A model generated the notes under the pieces. That model was not told the DNA's origin. It searched no databases and was given only the letters and a program-made list of their open reading frames with translations. 64,000 nucleotides of DNA from Ypsolopha sequella (Eukaryota > Arthropoda > Insecta > Lepidoptera > Ypsolophidae). The stretch's first letter is position 1; each line of letters opens with the position of its first letter. Of the stretch, positions 1 to 12,236 are shown piece after piece. The stretch lies in assembly GCA_934047225.1 (NCBI GenBank), contig OW203986.1, positions 14,201,221 through 14,265,220 on the forward strand, in the 5' to 3' direction. The position numbers and the translations under genes were made by a program.

Positions 1-94
1 TGAAATCCTAACTAATTTCACTGTGAAATTGTATTCAATATGTTGATATTATGTATTTGTAAAGTCTCCTTGAAAATCTTTTTGACAAAATAGC

Positions 95-214
95 TTAGTA
101 CATTTTATAGGTAAATTAATAAAAAACCGACTTTTTGCTACTTTTCCACGAATCCGTCCTACTCGCACTAAGGGTTTATTCGCATATGCAGTAACAGGGA
201 CGCCAAAACTTTTA
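95..214 (-). repeat. Truncated copy of TTAA MITE family B
   Basis: This is the antisense end of the family seen complete at 49058-49501 and 22381-22809. It shares the blocks aaccgactttttgctactt and cgaatccgtcc. It lacks the final TTAA-proximal bases of family B and stops exactly where the family A copy at 215 begins, so it was probably broken by that insertion or by a deletion. No coding potential. Confidence 0.7.
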
Positions 215-638
215 TTAAGAGGCTATGCGAATTTTATTTTTGTCACTGTCACTCCAAGCGAAAAATCGCGCAGTGCAAGAGGGGCGGATTCACGGCAAAA
301 GGGAAAAAAGTTGGTTTTATATATTTATTAAAAAAACTAAAATAGCTAGCAAAATTTCAAATATCAAATCTCTAGATATTGTTGAAACACTCCTAATAAA
401 ATATGTTTGAGTTCTGTATATGGTTCCTATTCGTCAAACGAGGAGAAAAAGTGTGTTTGAAGACCTCATTTCAACAATTATTTATATCGAGGAAAATTTA
501 CCCAAACATGTTTTCCAATTTCGAAACCCTAGATTATATAGTCAAAATGCATATACCAGAAATTTATTACAATTTTCTGTGTATTTCATGAAATACACAG
601 AAAAGAAACACCCGTATTTTTTTCGCATATCGCCTTAA
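215..638 (+). mobile_element. TTAA-flanked MITE, family A, copy 1
   Basis: A 424-bp unit with TTAA at 215-218 and 635-638. The termini form an imperfect inverted repeat: TTAAGAGGCTATGCGAA on the left, and TTAAGGCGATATGCGAA read inward from the right. Near-identical copies of the same length lie at 42233-42655 (inverted) and 51981-52404. Exact TTAA bounding is characteristic of piggyBac-type target duplication, so I infer a non-autonomous piggyBac-like element. It has no transposase. Short open frames inside it recur in all copies and are repeat shadows rather than genes. Confidence 0.85.
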
Positions 639-1064
639 GAGAGTGTTTCACTTAGATCATTGAAGCATGAGGTTCTATACGATTTCACCTGTCTATTTAC
701 ACCGGTAATAGTAGAGGAACAACCCAGGTCATTTATAGCCGTCTAAAGTAAACAGAGTCGGTGCCAAGAACGTCTCTACATCAATGGTACAGTTCGCGGA
801 ATAACCTAGCTAGAGGATGTAGAGAGATACGGGCTATTGTTGTTTCTCCGAGAAACACCCGTTCAAATTAGAATTTCATCATGTATTACTACTCTGTTGA
901 CAGAGCTTACTTTTCACCATCTTCTAACGTTACCCGTTCGGTGCAAATCAAATTTGTTGGTCAGCATTTCTTAATTGTGCATTAAATTTCAAACTGTTGT
1001 TTTATAAACCTAACTAATACTGAATTATTCGCCGATTACCATAGACAAAAATCTTTTTTACTTT
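639..1064. other. Unassigned, no gene seen
   Basis: AT-rich sequence with no open frame of note, no internal repeat and no match to other parts of the window. Confidence 0.5.
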
Positions 1065-1369
1065 AAAACCCGCCTTTTTCTAATTAATCGAAATAGAACA
1101 CTTAAATTCAGAATTCAAAAAATAGTTCATCAATCAACAAAACCTTATTACCTATGTATTGTATATACAGCAATCGCAAAATTTCTGTAAATTAGAATTT
1201 CAAAATATTTTAAACTCGAAATTTTTGAAATTCTAATTTACAGAAACCAATGGAAACTTTGCGATGACTACATACACAATACAAAGGTAATAAGGTTTTG
1301 TTGAATAACTATTTGTGAATTTCGAATGTAAGTGTTCTGTTTCGATTAATTAGAAAAAGGCGGATTTTT
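1065..1369. mobile_element. Foldback MITE
   Basis: Two arms of about 130 bp are inverted copies of each other. The outer part reads cgcctttttctaattaatcg at about 1071 and its reverse complement lies at 1343-1362. The inner part pairs aattctaatttacag (about 1225) with ctgtaaattagaatt (about 1185). The whole would fold into one long hairpin with a short loop near 1207. No coding capacity. The target duplication is not clear. Confidence 0.8.
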
Positions 1370-1445
1370 CACAACTTTTCTTAACTTCTAGACAAGAAAA
1401 TTAATATTAAGTTTTGTACTTTGCAGTCATTGCACCGAGCGTCTC

Positions 1446-1625
1446 GTCTCGACATGGATCCCGGGAATCATGTCAGAGGTATTTTAGATTATGAACTATG
1501 AAAAAGTGTGTTAGTGAGTAAGTCACAGTCCGCACTCGTACACCCACGTTTTACCAACGATTATTACGTCCCAGCATGATGCCCGTAAGCCCTATCGCCG
1601 GGTTTGAGCACAAATATAGACTCGA
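1446..1625 (-). mobile_element. SINE fragment, tRNA-headed family, core and tail
   Basis: On the minus strand this carries the family tail (from cgacatgga at 1449) and the core. The core motif acgattattacgtcc at about 1557 recurs at 6260, 29508, 25310 and 32158. A degenerate B-box-like stretch (ccgggtttgagc) lies at about 1599. The tRNA-like head (A box) is missing, so it is truncated at its 5' end. Confidence 0.7.
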
Positions 1626-2507
1626 ACAGATTTTAATTCGATCAAAGCTGTTAGAGCAAAGTAGGTTGTTTGGAGATTAAGGTCTTAGAACATGTATGAA
1701 CCCATTCATACGTTAAAAATAACACGAGTTCAGCATTAACCACGTTATTGAAATAAATGGGAGAAAATTTAGTAATTAATGAAGTTATTGACAAATTTTT
1801 CAACTACTGGATTTATTTATGAAATAATCCCACTCGCTTTTTTATTTGGTAAGGCCAAGTTTAAAACTGCAAATAACCCAGCAAACGAGCTAAAAACTTT
1901 TATCGCGCTATTTCCGTAACATCAATTGCACTAACGTTCTTAGTTTTCATGGAAATCTTTCCTTATGAAATTCGTTTCTTTTTACTGCTTATTGTTTTGG
2001 AACACACCTGCGTACTCCGTACGAGGCCTGAAGTGAAGTTTGCGATTTGCATACAGCGTGATTGTTGGAGGAAATATATTTGATAGCTACCGTATTTGCA
2101 TATCATAGAGGGAACGTTTTGTCGATATATGTCGTAGGGTATTTAGAAATAACGGACCATCGCGAAAGTCCTAGGACTTTTGCAAAGGTCCGATAGTTGT
2201 AAACTTCGCTCGTTTCCCCAAATTGATTTACATGTAAATCTAACACGCTCCTCCTCGCTCCGCTTCGCTTCGTTCATTGTTGCATCTATTTTTGGCCTTT
2301 TGTTGAATAGCTAGGATACCAAATCATGCTAGGATGGTTACGAAGTTCTTTCCTGTGTTCCAATTATCCCGAAATTTACAATAACAACAGGATTTTCGCG
2401 TTGATCCGTTTTTTATTATTATCCTGCGACTGATAATATGACTAGATAATAATTTACTTCCACTTTATTCCTAGTAATTAAGTTTAGAGTAATTTTGGGT
2501 CACAATG
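1626..2507. other. Unassigned; contains one short perfect palindrome
   Basis: AT-rich, no supported gene. A perfect 16-bp palindrome, aaagtcctaggacttt, lies at 2165-2180. A run of 'cgctccgcttcgcttcg' near 2255 resembles low-complexity stretches in other repeats of the window. Confidence 0.4.
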
Positions 2508-2648
2508 GTGTCGATTCGGTGTAACACGACTTAACTTATTTGACAGGACGTTCTGTCCTTGTCTTTTCGATAGAAATAAAAAGACAGAGCGCTTAAAATA
2601 AGGTTAGTCCTGTCAAATAAGTTAAGTCGTGTTACACCGAATCGACAC
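2508..2648. mobile_element. Palindromic MITE, family K, copy 1
   Basis: Near-perfect inverted arms: gtgtcgattcggtgtaacac at 2508 and its reverse complement ending at 2648, with arms of about 45 bp around a centre rich in gacagaa. A second, more diverged copy lies at 21490-21648. No coding capacity. No convincing target duplication. Confidence 0.85.
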
Positions 2649-2894
2649 AATATGTACAATTATGTAGACAATACTCTCAGTCATTCATTCAAACTTTTGT
2701 TGTTTGTTAGGTTAATATGATAATGAGAAAAGACGTGTAGATGAAATATTTATAATCTGATGCAGATGTTTTATCTAACAATGGCAGTTCAGGCTTGGTA
2801 GGGTTGGTTGTAGGTTGTAGGTAGTAGAGCGCGCTTCCGCTCACACGTGTGTGAATGCTTTATGTGTGTGAGCGGGGGCGCGGTTTAGAAACAT

Positions 2895-2925
<31 letters not shown>

Positions 2926-3170
2926 TAACATTTATTTCCCAAAAACACGACACATACATACAAAAAACAAAGTAGAACTTAAATAAAAGAAAACAAAAAT
3001 TAAATAAAGTTAAAACACAAAAAGAAAGTAACTTAAATTTATCCTAGTGGTATGAGTGTCGCGGCAAAGAGAAAAAGGCTCCGACTCAGCATAATGCCGC
3101 AAACCGAAATCTGCGACGCTGTTATTCTGTCGTCACCTGCAGAGAGCCGCACGAATTCCATCGAGAGTGG
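2895..3170 (-). mobile_element. 3' end of a non-LTR retrotransposon with (GATA)n tail
   Basis: Read on the minus strand, a GC-richer stretch (3050-3170) passes into an AT-rich 3' UTR. A polyadenylation-type AATAAA lies at about 2932-2937, and the sequence ends in a (TATC)n microsatellite at 2895-2926. A UTR, then AATAAA, then a simple-repeat tail is the usual look of a 5'-truncated LINE copy in insects. No reverse-transcriptase coding remains, so the clade is unknown. Confidence 0.55.
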
Positions 3171-4620
3171 ACAATTATTGTTTATTTAATGTGTAAATGT
3201 GTATGTGAGTATAATGGTTGTGTAATTTGTATATGAGTAAGTATAACAATTTTGGCTACATATATTAAATAAGAGAATATCCTGACTGACTGGTCTATCA
3301 ATGCCCGGGCCAGCTAATTGAACCTAGGAACATAAAATTGGACGGTGTGTTTCATCTGCGACACTACTAGAACTAAGCCAGACCTGCCATCTTGAAATAA
3401 AACAACAGTTTTGAAGGAATATTTTGAAAACGTTCTCTACAAAAATTTAATAGATTCCTTAAATCTATTTCACTTACCTTGAATGTTATATCAAGGAAAG
3501 CTGTGCGCAACTCACTTTTCGCTTTTACGATTGTAATAATAGCAATAACTGGGCCTTTAAAGTTCTTCCCGATGGTACATTCGAATGTCAAGACCGAAGT
3601 TTACGTCATTTTCAGCATCTGAAATGCAAATCCTTGTAACCTGGTTACATTTTATAATTTCAGCGCAACGATCAAATACTGTAGTTAATGCTGGAAACTT
3701 TTACAAGTTCCTTGATCACCTGAAACTCATTTGCGAAGTCGATTCCATGCCGCTTCAGATGTAAAACCGGCACATCGAATAAAAGTCGGAGGAACTCTGA
3801 CCAGGACCGGAGTAATTACATTTCTACTGGCTTTGAATTTTAATCATCTACTTGGGGGTGCACTCAGGGATTACATATATAGATGTAGGTTTACATACCC
3901 GGATCCTTTCGTAGATTCAATTTGTCCTTGCTCAAACATTGATAACCTTCGATTGCGATACGGTACTCGAGTCAAATTTTAAAATTTTTGTATTCCTAAT
4001 ACGTTTTATAGTTAATTAGTGAGATTATATAAGCACTTGATAGACCTGGTGTAAATGCCAAGATATACCTCTATACAAAAAATAAACAGAAACCGAGACA
4101 CAAGAAATACATAAATTTAATAATCCTCTTGCACCCTAATATGTAGCTAACATAACAGCAGACGTGATTAGAGAGAGCTTCCTTTATATGGCAGGTGCAA
4201 GTGACGCAGAGACAATGCTGCACTCTGATTGGTTGAGAGCGTTGCGCAAACGCCGATTTATACCACAAGCTGGTGCATCACGCAGCTGCCTCTCTTCGTT
4301 CGCTTGTCTGTTTATGGGAACTTGCTACTTAGAAGAAACGAACTGTGCAAAAAAGGAAGTCGTGATACGAGACGCCATTATTGAGTCTTGTTTGGAAAAG
4401 GAAGTGGCAACTGTAATTCCTGTTCTTATATCGCAGTCTTCATAAATAATTCAGCTCGATTCTATTGAAAATCAAAGAAAGTCAACGCGTTTCTATTTAT
4501 AGGTCCTTGGCATTATTACTTGCGAACGGTAAATTCACAACCCCGTTATTGCTAAGTTGCATGAAGATAATAAACCGGGGATTGTCATTTCTGCATAAAC
4601 AGAGGTAACGAAATTTTATA
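3171..4620. other. Unassigned, no supported gene
   Basis: Mixed composition. Short open frames occur, the longest being 93 codons at 4164-4445, but none shows a recognisable motif or repeat-family match. An inverted CCAAT motif (ctgattggttg) lies at about 4226. A promoter cannot be argued without a downstream gene. Confidence 0.4.
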
Positions 4621-4860
4621 GCGCCGGCGGCGTCCGACTTCGGAACGCAATGTTGAAGATAGACATGGCGTGACAACGGACAGGCAGGACGAGTGGCGTG
4701 GCGTGCGGGACAGTACACGGACGGAGCGGGACAGTACCCTAGCTGGCGGCCCTGGCGCCTGGCACGGCCAGCCAGTCAGCGCCTTCGTCACGCGATTCCT
4801 CCCTGTCGGCAACACGGAAAATTGGACAATACGACATCGCTTCGTGAAACAAAAATGCCG
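4621..4860. other. GC- and CpG-rich island, identity unknown
   Basis: This 240-bp patch is clearly richer in G, C and CpG than its AT-rich surroundings and does not recur in the window. It includes the direct repeat gcgggacagtac, seen twice at about 4707 and 4727. Frames of about 80-107 codons cross it on both strands but resemble nothing I know. It could be a 5' UTR or first exon of an unseen gene, a conserved regulatory element, or an unrelated repeat. Confidence 0.3.
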
Positions 4861-6195
4861 CGGTTGCGAAAACTTCAGCAGAAATGGAGATTCCATTATT
4901 TTAGCACAATATTTTTAGCCCCATTTTTTCTTTTTCGGTACTGGCTTTTAATATCATGCATCCGAATTCGAGCTATTCATTCTACTGGTAAAACAAGCTA
5001 CGTTATTGTAAAATAAAGGTCTGCCGTCCATCAAAACCGTATTCATAACACAAATGCTTCCATACATCATCAGCAGGCCTGACAGCGGCTAGTGATGACC
5101 ACAATTAGTCTCATAGAACCCTCGTGACTGTGATTAATGTTAATTACGCCTCGATTTTCCTCAGGTCAGCTATTAAGAACGCAATACAATAGCTCCTCCG
5201 GCAAGTAACACATCATACAGAACATACGATTATGTGATCTCCCTATTTCGAAAACTCCAATTTTATAAATCAGCTAAGCTTATGTTTGTTTTTTTTTTTT
5301 AAATCTTTCACCATGATCTAATTATAACGGCAAATTCTTTAAAGCAATATATTTTGTATTAAAAAAGTAGTGAAAAATATTTATCATTTAATTTGTATGA
5401 TTTAGTCTAATAAAAAACCTTGATGAAGATCTTTAAAAGGCTCGACCTTTGACAAACCAAAGCAATAATTACGAAACTAAAAAGGCACATAACGAGATGG
5501 TTTATTAGTTAATTCATACAGTAATTGAGCAGTCTTCTGATGACATTGAGTCGTCAAGTACCCCTGATGAAGGTTTACAAGTGAAATAAAAATATTGTAG
5601 ATGATTTCCTCCCACTGGCATTGCATCACATAAATGAAAATGATTTCTTGACAAAACCGTCTTTATCCCAAACCAGTAAGACGTTTTCATTGGTCTAATG
5701 TTATTGGTCGGTAATTCGGTATATGTACGTGTCAATGGTTGTTAATTCGCTACTTATACAAGTAAATAGTATCTATATTCGTGCTTCGCATACAAAGAAG
5801 CAATGAAGTAGCAATGTAAATGTGGACATTGATTTATTAATAATTGTTTTGATATGTATGCGTTGCTTTTGAAAGGCAATAGCAATTCATACCACATAAG
5901 TATGTACGTACATACATATTACTATAAATATCCAAAAAGCTACTCAATTAAAATGACAAGTAAATAAATATACCGTTAGCTATAATAAAGGTACATTTCT
6001 TCTTAGAAAGATGAAAGAAGTAGATGTCATAATAAAGAGATCAACCTCGTCACGGAGAATTTATTTATCGCAACTCTCTTGTGACTTTTTCGGCAACTCT
6101 AATAACCGTGAAATTCGATTACTACGTGTTTGTAAGAAAACCAGTTTCCTTACAAAATATTACAAATAAAATAAGAAATATATAATAATAAAAAT
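4861..6195. other. Unassigned, no gene seen
   Basis: AT-rich, with simple stretches such as the T-run near 5289 and a GTAC/ATAC-rich patch near 5905. No supported coding region or repeat family. Confidence 0.45.
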
Positions 6196-6320
6196 ACATT
6201 GTCAAGACATGAATCTTAAAAGTCTGAATCATTCCAAACTGGTACACCCACGTTTCACCGATGATTATTACGTCTCAGCGGGAGGGGCGGTGAGTCCTAA
6301 TATCGCCTTTTGGGTTTTGA
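6196..6320 (-). mobile_element. SINE fragment, tRNA-headed family
   Basis: Minus-strand tail (gtcaagacatgaatc at 6201) followed by the core containing tttcaccgatgattattacg at about 6252. Matches the complete copy at 29402-29612. The tRNA-like head is missing or degraded. Confidence 0.65.
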
Positions 6321-7580
6321 AACTAAGTGCAATGTTTTGTACAAAAATGCAAGTGATTTTAAAGGCCGCATTTTTTTTGCTTTGAGTTGGAAGCCTGATT
6401 TTATGATAATGACGCTTTAGTAGACAATAATTCATATTCGTTATTAATTTTATTTTGATTCCTCTAAACTAAAACAAAGGTTGCTGACGGACAGACTGAA
6501 AGTTTTCACTCCCGTACTTCAACCCTGATATTTTCTGCAAGTTCTCAGAGTTTACATACGCCTAAGACCTCTGGCTATCATTGCATCAAACATTACACAA
6601 TAGAAAATGTTTGAGTCATAGCCTCATGATGATGACCCCTTGAGACACAAAGCGTGGCACCAAGGGCGTCGGCAATTACTGGAATTGTCCAAATAGCCAT
6701 AGTGTCCTAGATACCGAACATTATGAGTCCGAAATGTACATATTGTATTGACAAATCATTGGGATATTGATGAAATCTGTTGAGTTGTTTACTGTTGTAG
6801 AGAATGGCCACACTTACTTTCTTATACTGTAATTATTTTACTGTGGTCTGGCTAGTTCTTACACTGTGATCTAGCAGACAACACTAATTTTTACACAATT
6901 TTTTGGAAATATATCTCTTTTTACGGATTTCTGATTGCATTTATGAAGAAAATACGTTTTTATGATTTTATAATTTTGAAACGACAATAGAAAAAGGAAT
7001 GCTTCGGTGGTTTTAACATGTAAAGAAATACCTAGAAGAGACAATATTATATTAAATTGCTTAGGCTAAGTTATTAATCCCACAAATGTTACTGTCCCGA
7101 ATTCAACCACCGTAATTCTGTATCCTTATTCCGCCACTGGACTGAATTGATTAGAATGGTACAATGATGGAGCTTGGGACAGATACTTTCCTTATTTACA
7201 AACCTACATTCTACACACGTCAACTATTGGTTTAGTAATAAACGAAGCTGCTTTGCTTTCAGAGCAAGTATCCTGATTCTAAAAAAAAAGCATGAAACCA
7301 GAATGAAGTAGTTTGCATGTAGTAGGTAGAGGAAAATTACGTAAGAACTTGGCTATTTATTACTTTGCTTTAGAATTACGACATTAGCATACGAATGTGT
7401 AGCACGTAAATGGAGGTATTTCAGTCAAACTGTACACAGCAATTAATCATAATCTATATGCTAAAATTGCTACTGCTTGCTACCTATTTCAAATGTATTT
7501 TATCTACCTCATTGTTTACAAAGTGATTTTGCTAAATTCATATCATAGACTTATATCAAGCTTTTATTCAACTTCATATG
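6321..7580. other. Unassigned, no gene seen
   Basis: AT-rich unique-looking sequence without supported features. Confidence 0.45.
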
Positions 7581-7615
7581 TCCAACGCGCCAGAGAGCGT
7601 CTAGTCTATCTATCG

Positions 7616-7668
7616 TACTTGCCCTCTCACGCAAACCGCGTTTGTCAATGTGCGAGAGAGCAAGAATG
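7616..7668. repeat. Stem-loop: CTTGC(CC)TCTC / GAGAGAGCAAG
   Basis: The stretch cttgccctctcacgca at about 7619 pairs with tgtgcgagagagcaag ending near 7665 around a short CG-bearing loop. This is probably the core of a small foldback element, since the flanks (about 7585-7705) are also GC-richer. Limits uncertain. Confidence 0.5.
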
Positions 7669-7790
7669 ATGGAAAGACATTGTATCGACGGCGCGTGCTA
7701 GACTCCAGGGTCAAATCCTAAAACTGAATTTTAAACCAGTTCCCCCGACCGATTTTGCACAAACGTTTGGTTTTGGTGACAATGCATTAT

Positions 7791-8105
7791 AAGCTAAGTG
7801 ACGTCATTCTAAATCCACTATGGCAGATGTGACAAGGTGACGATTTATTATTTGTCATGGATATAAAAAGGATCTGATGAGGAATATAATAAGCTAAATG
7901 GTGTTATATTAAATCCAATTTGGCGGACGCCCCAATATGTTGACTAAATTTCCTTAGCTACCACCATAACATAGGTATCAAATGAAAGGGTTTGCCAAGC
8001 AGAATACGTGACATCATTCCAAATTTATTAAGACGGACGCCCCAGGATGGCGGACTAAATTTCTTTCACCACGCTCTTGACATGATTATCAAATGAAGGG
8101 TTTTG
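7791..8105 (+). repeat. Three diverged tandem units of about 105 bp
   Basis: Units begin near 7791, 7888 and 7996. Shared blocks include 'ctaaatccaNtNTGGC', the phrase gcggacgcccca (about 7922 and 8033), 'gactaaattt', and 'tNtcaaatgaaNgggttt' at each unit end. Divergence is substantial, so this is an old array or a repeat with internal sub-repeats. Not coding. Confidence 0.6.
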
Positions 8106-9555
8106 AAGAGAAAAATTACGTTATTCAATAAAAAGCACAAAATAAAGTCTTTTTAAAACCAAGCTTTTATATAACTAACCTATTGGTTTTATTAGACAGT
8201 GATTGATTAGTACTTGATGAAGTATAGGTATGTATTTTTTTTACAACTCAACCGATAAGATTTTATTAAATCAATTTCACCAATCTAAACATAATTTTAT
8301 TCGTTTTAACTGGCTTAAATAAAAACTCGCTTTTAAAAGCTTTTTCTTTTTTTGTCACTTAGTGAAAATTATATCACGCGGATTTCGTAAAATATGTCTG
8401 TTGACGAATCGCTAACCGTGTTTTTTGTGAATTTGCCTTTATAAATTAAAGCCACTTTAAGTTTTATGGAATTGTCTATAACCTGCTATAATGGTAATTC
8501 AAGCAATACCTGTTAATTTAATTTCATACAAATGTATGGAAATAATATTCCTTGTTTATCTTGTTGCAGGTAAGTGATGTATGGATTTCATCTGTCAACC
8601 GTCGGAAAGGCTTTACGGGTAATGTATTTAAATATTCTTGTTGTTGTCAGTTGCAATGCAAGCAAGCTTTATTTCACGCAAAGCAAAATACATGCTTTTG
8701 GATTTGTGTAAATACATATTTACCGTCGCACGTCATTTGGAATTTAATAACGTCTTAGGTAAATATTTAAGAGTTACTGATAAAATTTATTACATTCTAA
8801 CATTTACTAAGCCTTGAAAATACCTGTTATTATAACCTAAGTTACATCCAGTTTCCCATTTAAGATAAAATATACAAGTGATATTCCACACAACATCCCT
8901 ACGCTTTTCATACCACATTATGTCATTGTAGCCCTGCATTTACACTTTCCTCTTGAAGCAATGTCTTGTACATTTCATAAATAACAATTTCTTCACCACT
9001 GAAAGGTTGGTTGGAAGAAATAGTTTTTAGTAATAAGCCCGCTTTTGTACAATATTGTGCATTCCTAACTTTGTATTCTTTATTTTAATTTCATGTGTAT
9101 ACAATAGAGTGTCTATTCAATCATTTATTTATTCAATATCCAATACAATTAAATGCAGATGCCATCTCCATTTACACCATCTTTTATATAATTTATTTTC
9201 ATTGTCAATAAATATATCCAGTAAATTACCTCATTGTCACCATAAACGACCCAACATACCCTTTAAAGTGAAACAAACTCTTAACTGAGGCAGCAAAGTA
9301 CATAACTTGTATAACAAATGTCTTATCAAGCAGTTATAATGTGTCAGAAGGTGACTTTGACAAGCAAAGCAAACTTGACTTTTTTCTATAGCAACTAGTT
9401 GCGGAGTGCAATAGATTTTAGTTTTGATACAAGATGTGCTTCTGTAGATCAATATTACTCACTGGTTAAGTAAAAATCTGCTGTTTTTTTATTTATCGTT
9501 GTTAAAATAATACATAACTCATATTTTCTCAACTAAATAATAGAACAGGAAATAA
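8106..9555. other. Unassigned, no gene seen
   Basis: AT-rich. Short open frames (for example 8552-8758 and 9055-9288) have low-complexity composition and no motif. Confidence 0.45.
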
Positions 9556-10216
9556 ATAAAAACCAGCCAAATGCGAGCCGGGCCTCGCTCTTTTAGGGTT
9601 CCGTGCATATTAGGTACCAATTATTTCAAACTAGATATTTATTTAATTTTAGGTAATGCTCTAATTCTGTCAGACATGAAAACTGCAAAGTTAAGTTGGT
9701 TGAGTATTCGGGGACGTAACCCTAAAATTACATAATAAATTGGCGTTTTTAGTATTTGTTTTTTAGATACAGCATACGGTACATAATATACAGAAATTTC
9801 AAATTTCTAACTGCTTTGGCCTTTGAGATAGACCCCGTAACAAAAATGGTCTAAAAATGGGAACTTCGATAGCCCCCATTTCTTTATTTTATAAATAAAA
9901 AAATATATAGATATATTTATACTCTATTTAATGAGCTCTAAACAATGACACCACACATGCTAGGAGAAGCAAAAAAAAAATTCGGCTCCATTTTCATGTA
10001 TGAGGCCCTCCTGAAAAATATTTTAATTACATTTTAAATTCAAAATTCGGTATCGGGTCAATATTCTACACAACATATAAAAATTTCAGGTTTCTATCTC
10101 ATTCCGTCTAAGAGCTAGAGACCCGTGACATACGGACGGACAGACAGACAGACAGGCGGACAGCGGAGTTACATTAATAGGCCTTCGATTTACCTTTTGG
10201 GTACGGAACCCTAAAA
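9556..10216 (-). mobile_element. Dispersed 'gggttccgta' repeat, family E, copy 1
   Basis: One end reads aaaaaccagccaaatgcgag followed by the terminal phrase tttagggttccgtgc. The other end reads gtacggaaccctaaaaac, preceded by a (GACA)n-like run at about 10139-10155. Related copies in the opposite orientation lie at 45739-46254 and 54516-55340. The phrase 'aagtgcgagtc..ctcgc' next to 'gggttccgta' is, from general knowledge, very common in lepidopteran DNA. The class of this element is not clear to me. Confidence 0.65.
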
Positions 10217-10330
10217 ACATTTATTTCCAATATAAGAGTAGCGATGATCCCCGATCAATTTCACCGAACATCTAAATTATTAGGAAGCTGAGATACGAAA
10301 ATTAATAATGTCAAAACTTTAATATGTTTC

Positions 10331-10722
10331 TCAATGCAAGTGCTCGTAAAGGCCCACTTTTTATGCATCAAAACCGAACAAAAAGTCGATTATTTTGCCC
10401 TAGGGCTTTAATATTATTATTTATTTTAATTTATTTACAATTGTTGGCTAACCTGCAGCCTTTCCTGTGTACCATAAAGTTTATACGTTTTTTTCCACTG
10501 TTTAACGGCTCTGGATACAGTCCTTTTAAGACAATTATAATTTTAAGTCCACCAGATTATATTTGTTTTATTTCATCACACTATGCATTGAAAAACGTAA
10601 TATGATACACGGGCGTAAGAGCAATAAATTACTCGGTTACGTTTAAAACACTCGCTACGCTCGTGTTTTAAATCGTCCTCGTAATTTATTCCTTTGCGCC
10701 CTTGTAGCATAAACTACTATAC
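10331..10722 (+). mobile_element. Dispersed repeat family D, copy 1
   Basis: Starts tcaatgcaagtgctcgtaaa and includes 'ttttgccctagggctttaat' and 'gttggctaacctgcagcctt'. A second part, from about 10606, forms a palindrome around aaaacactcgctacgctcg, pairing ataaattac blocks at about 10623 and 10682. An inverted copy lies at 13164-13552 and a truncated copy at 24777-24998. The first part is bounded by caatgca / tgcattg inverted ends (about 10332 and 10584). Confidence 0.75.
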
Positions 10723-11517
10723 TTGTACATGCTTTGATGCTTGCTATTTTTATTTTATTTTTATTCTATTTTATTTTATAAAGTAGATATTGTTTTTTGT
10801 AGACATGACTAACTTTACATGACTTTACTTTGGCGTAGCAAGAGAACTCCATAATTATAATAATCCCGATTTGTGATTTGTGGACACAACTGCTATTTCC
10901 CCGCCATGTGAGTGGCATATTTAATTTATTCTAGCTCGAAAACTTAGTTCACATATTTTTACATGGCTGTCGCCACAAGTTGACAGAACTAAATCGTAAG
11001 TAAGGACGCCATTACAATGACCAAGGACCGAATAATCAGAATTCGTAGGCGGTGGACGCAGCACCTGTTCATTCATAAGACCACAGGGGGGCAGGAAGAA
11101 GTGGGGGACGTCCGCCCACACCACCGCACCAGAGAGTATATTTATTCAATAAAGATATCATTAGTCTTTGGCCGTGGACCGGACTAATGTGGAGCTATTG
11201 CGACACCGATAGCTCTTTCAAAGCCAATTTTAGCAATCACTTTTGCCTTAATTTTTCACGGCCTCCATCGTTTTGAAACGCTTGTATTTGGAAAGGCATA
11301 ACAGATTTATTTAGCCGTGAAATATGGTTCCATTAAGTAAAGCAAGGTAGAGTGAGTGCTTTCATCCTGTTGGTATTATTAATACTTGCATAGGACGTAG
11401 CGAATGGGAGCGGATTAACTGTATGTTTGTATGTAATTAACAGAAGCCTCGTAGCTGCCATGTTAAACACTAGTTGAATGCTGTGTGTGACTCCATTTAA
11501 GTGAACAAGTTTACTAT
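10723..11517. other. Unassigned, no supported gene
   Basis: A short GC-richer stretch near 11040-11130 gives a 67-codon minus-strand frame with no recognisable motif. No repeat-family match. This lies between family D copy 1 and the hAT element. Confidence 0.4.
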
Positions 11518-11998
11518 GTTACGATTAGGGAATCCAATCCCGCAAACGCGGGATCCCGCTAATGCGGGATCCCGCACCTTTTTTGCGGGATCAAAAATGC
11601 GGGATTACTCATGCGGGATCCCGCACGTTTGCGGGATTGAAAAAAAAAAGACGTGTGGCACTCGGGGACTGCCGCGGTAAAGCTATTGCATTACATTTTT
11701 TATATCCAAAAAATGTCAAAAAACTGTCAATTCTTAAGAAGTGTCAAATTTTAAAACGGTACCGTAATCAGCGACCCTACACACCCCTTGATACCGAATT
11801 AAATGCAAATTGAACCACTTTTTAAGACGTGTCAAAAAACTGTCAAAAGCTGTCAAATGTCATTTTTTTTTATTTGGCCATGTAGCCCCTGTCAAACCAA
11901 TCATTATAGTCTAAACCCGGAGTCAGTAGCTTAAGTCGTTTGGGAGATACAGCAGATAGATTTTTTTTTTTATTATTATTGTTTTTTTTTTAGTAGAT

Positions 11999-12204
11999 AG
12001 ATCTCGTCGAGCTCTTTTCTTAGAGTACCATGAACATGGGTCTACCTTCAGCCGTTTAGGAGATACAGGCCTCCAAAGTTTTGACATTTCCGGCGCTTAG
12101 ATCTCGGCGAGACCTTTTCTTAACACAACACACACACACACAACATCAACATGGGTCTAACTCTAACCGTTTAGGAGATACATGCCGTCAAATTTTTGAC
12201 ATTT
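11999..12204 (+). repeat. Diverged direct repeat inside the hAT element
   Basis: Two units of roughly 90-105 bp, starting at 11999 and about 12100, share agatctcgNcgag, ccttttctta, aacatgggtcta, 'ccgtttaggagataca' and ttttgacattt. A third partial match (gtttgggagatacagcagat) precedes them near 11939. The second unit has gained a CA-rich microsatellite (12126-12143). Confidence 0.7.
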
Positions 12205-12236
12205 AAAAAGAACCCACTCGAGATAATTCAACTGAT

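Noticed and set aside
225..410. Possible small CDS, conserved at 51991-52176 and 42461-42724 (minus)
   Set aside because: Conservation is of the whole TTAA MITE at the nucleotide level; the frame adds nothing and has no known motif.
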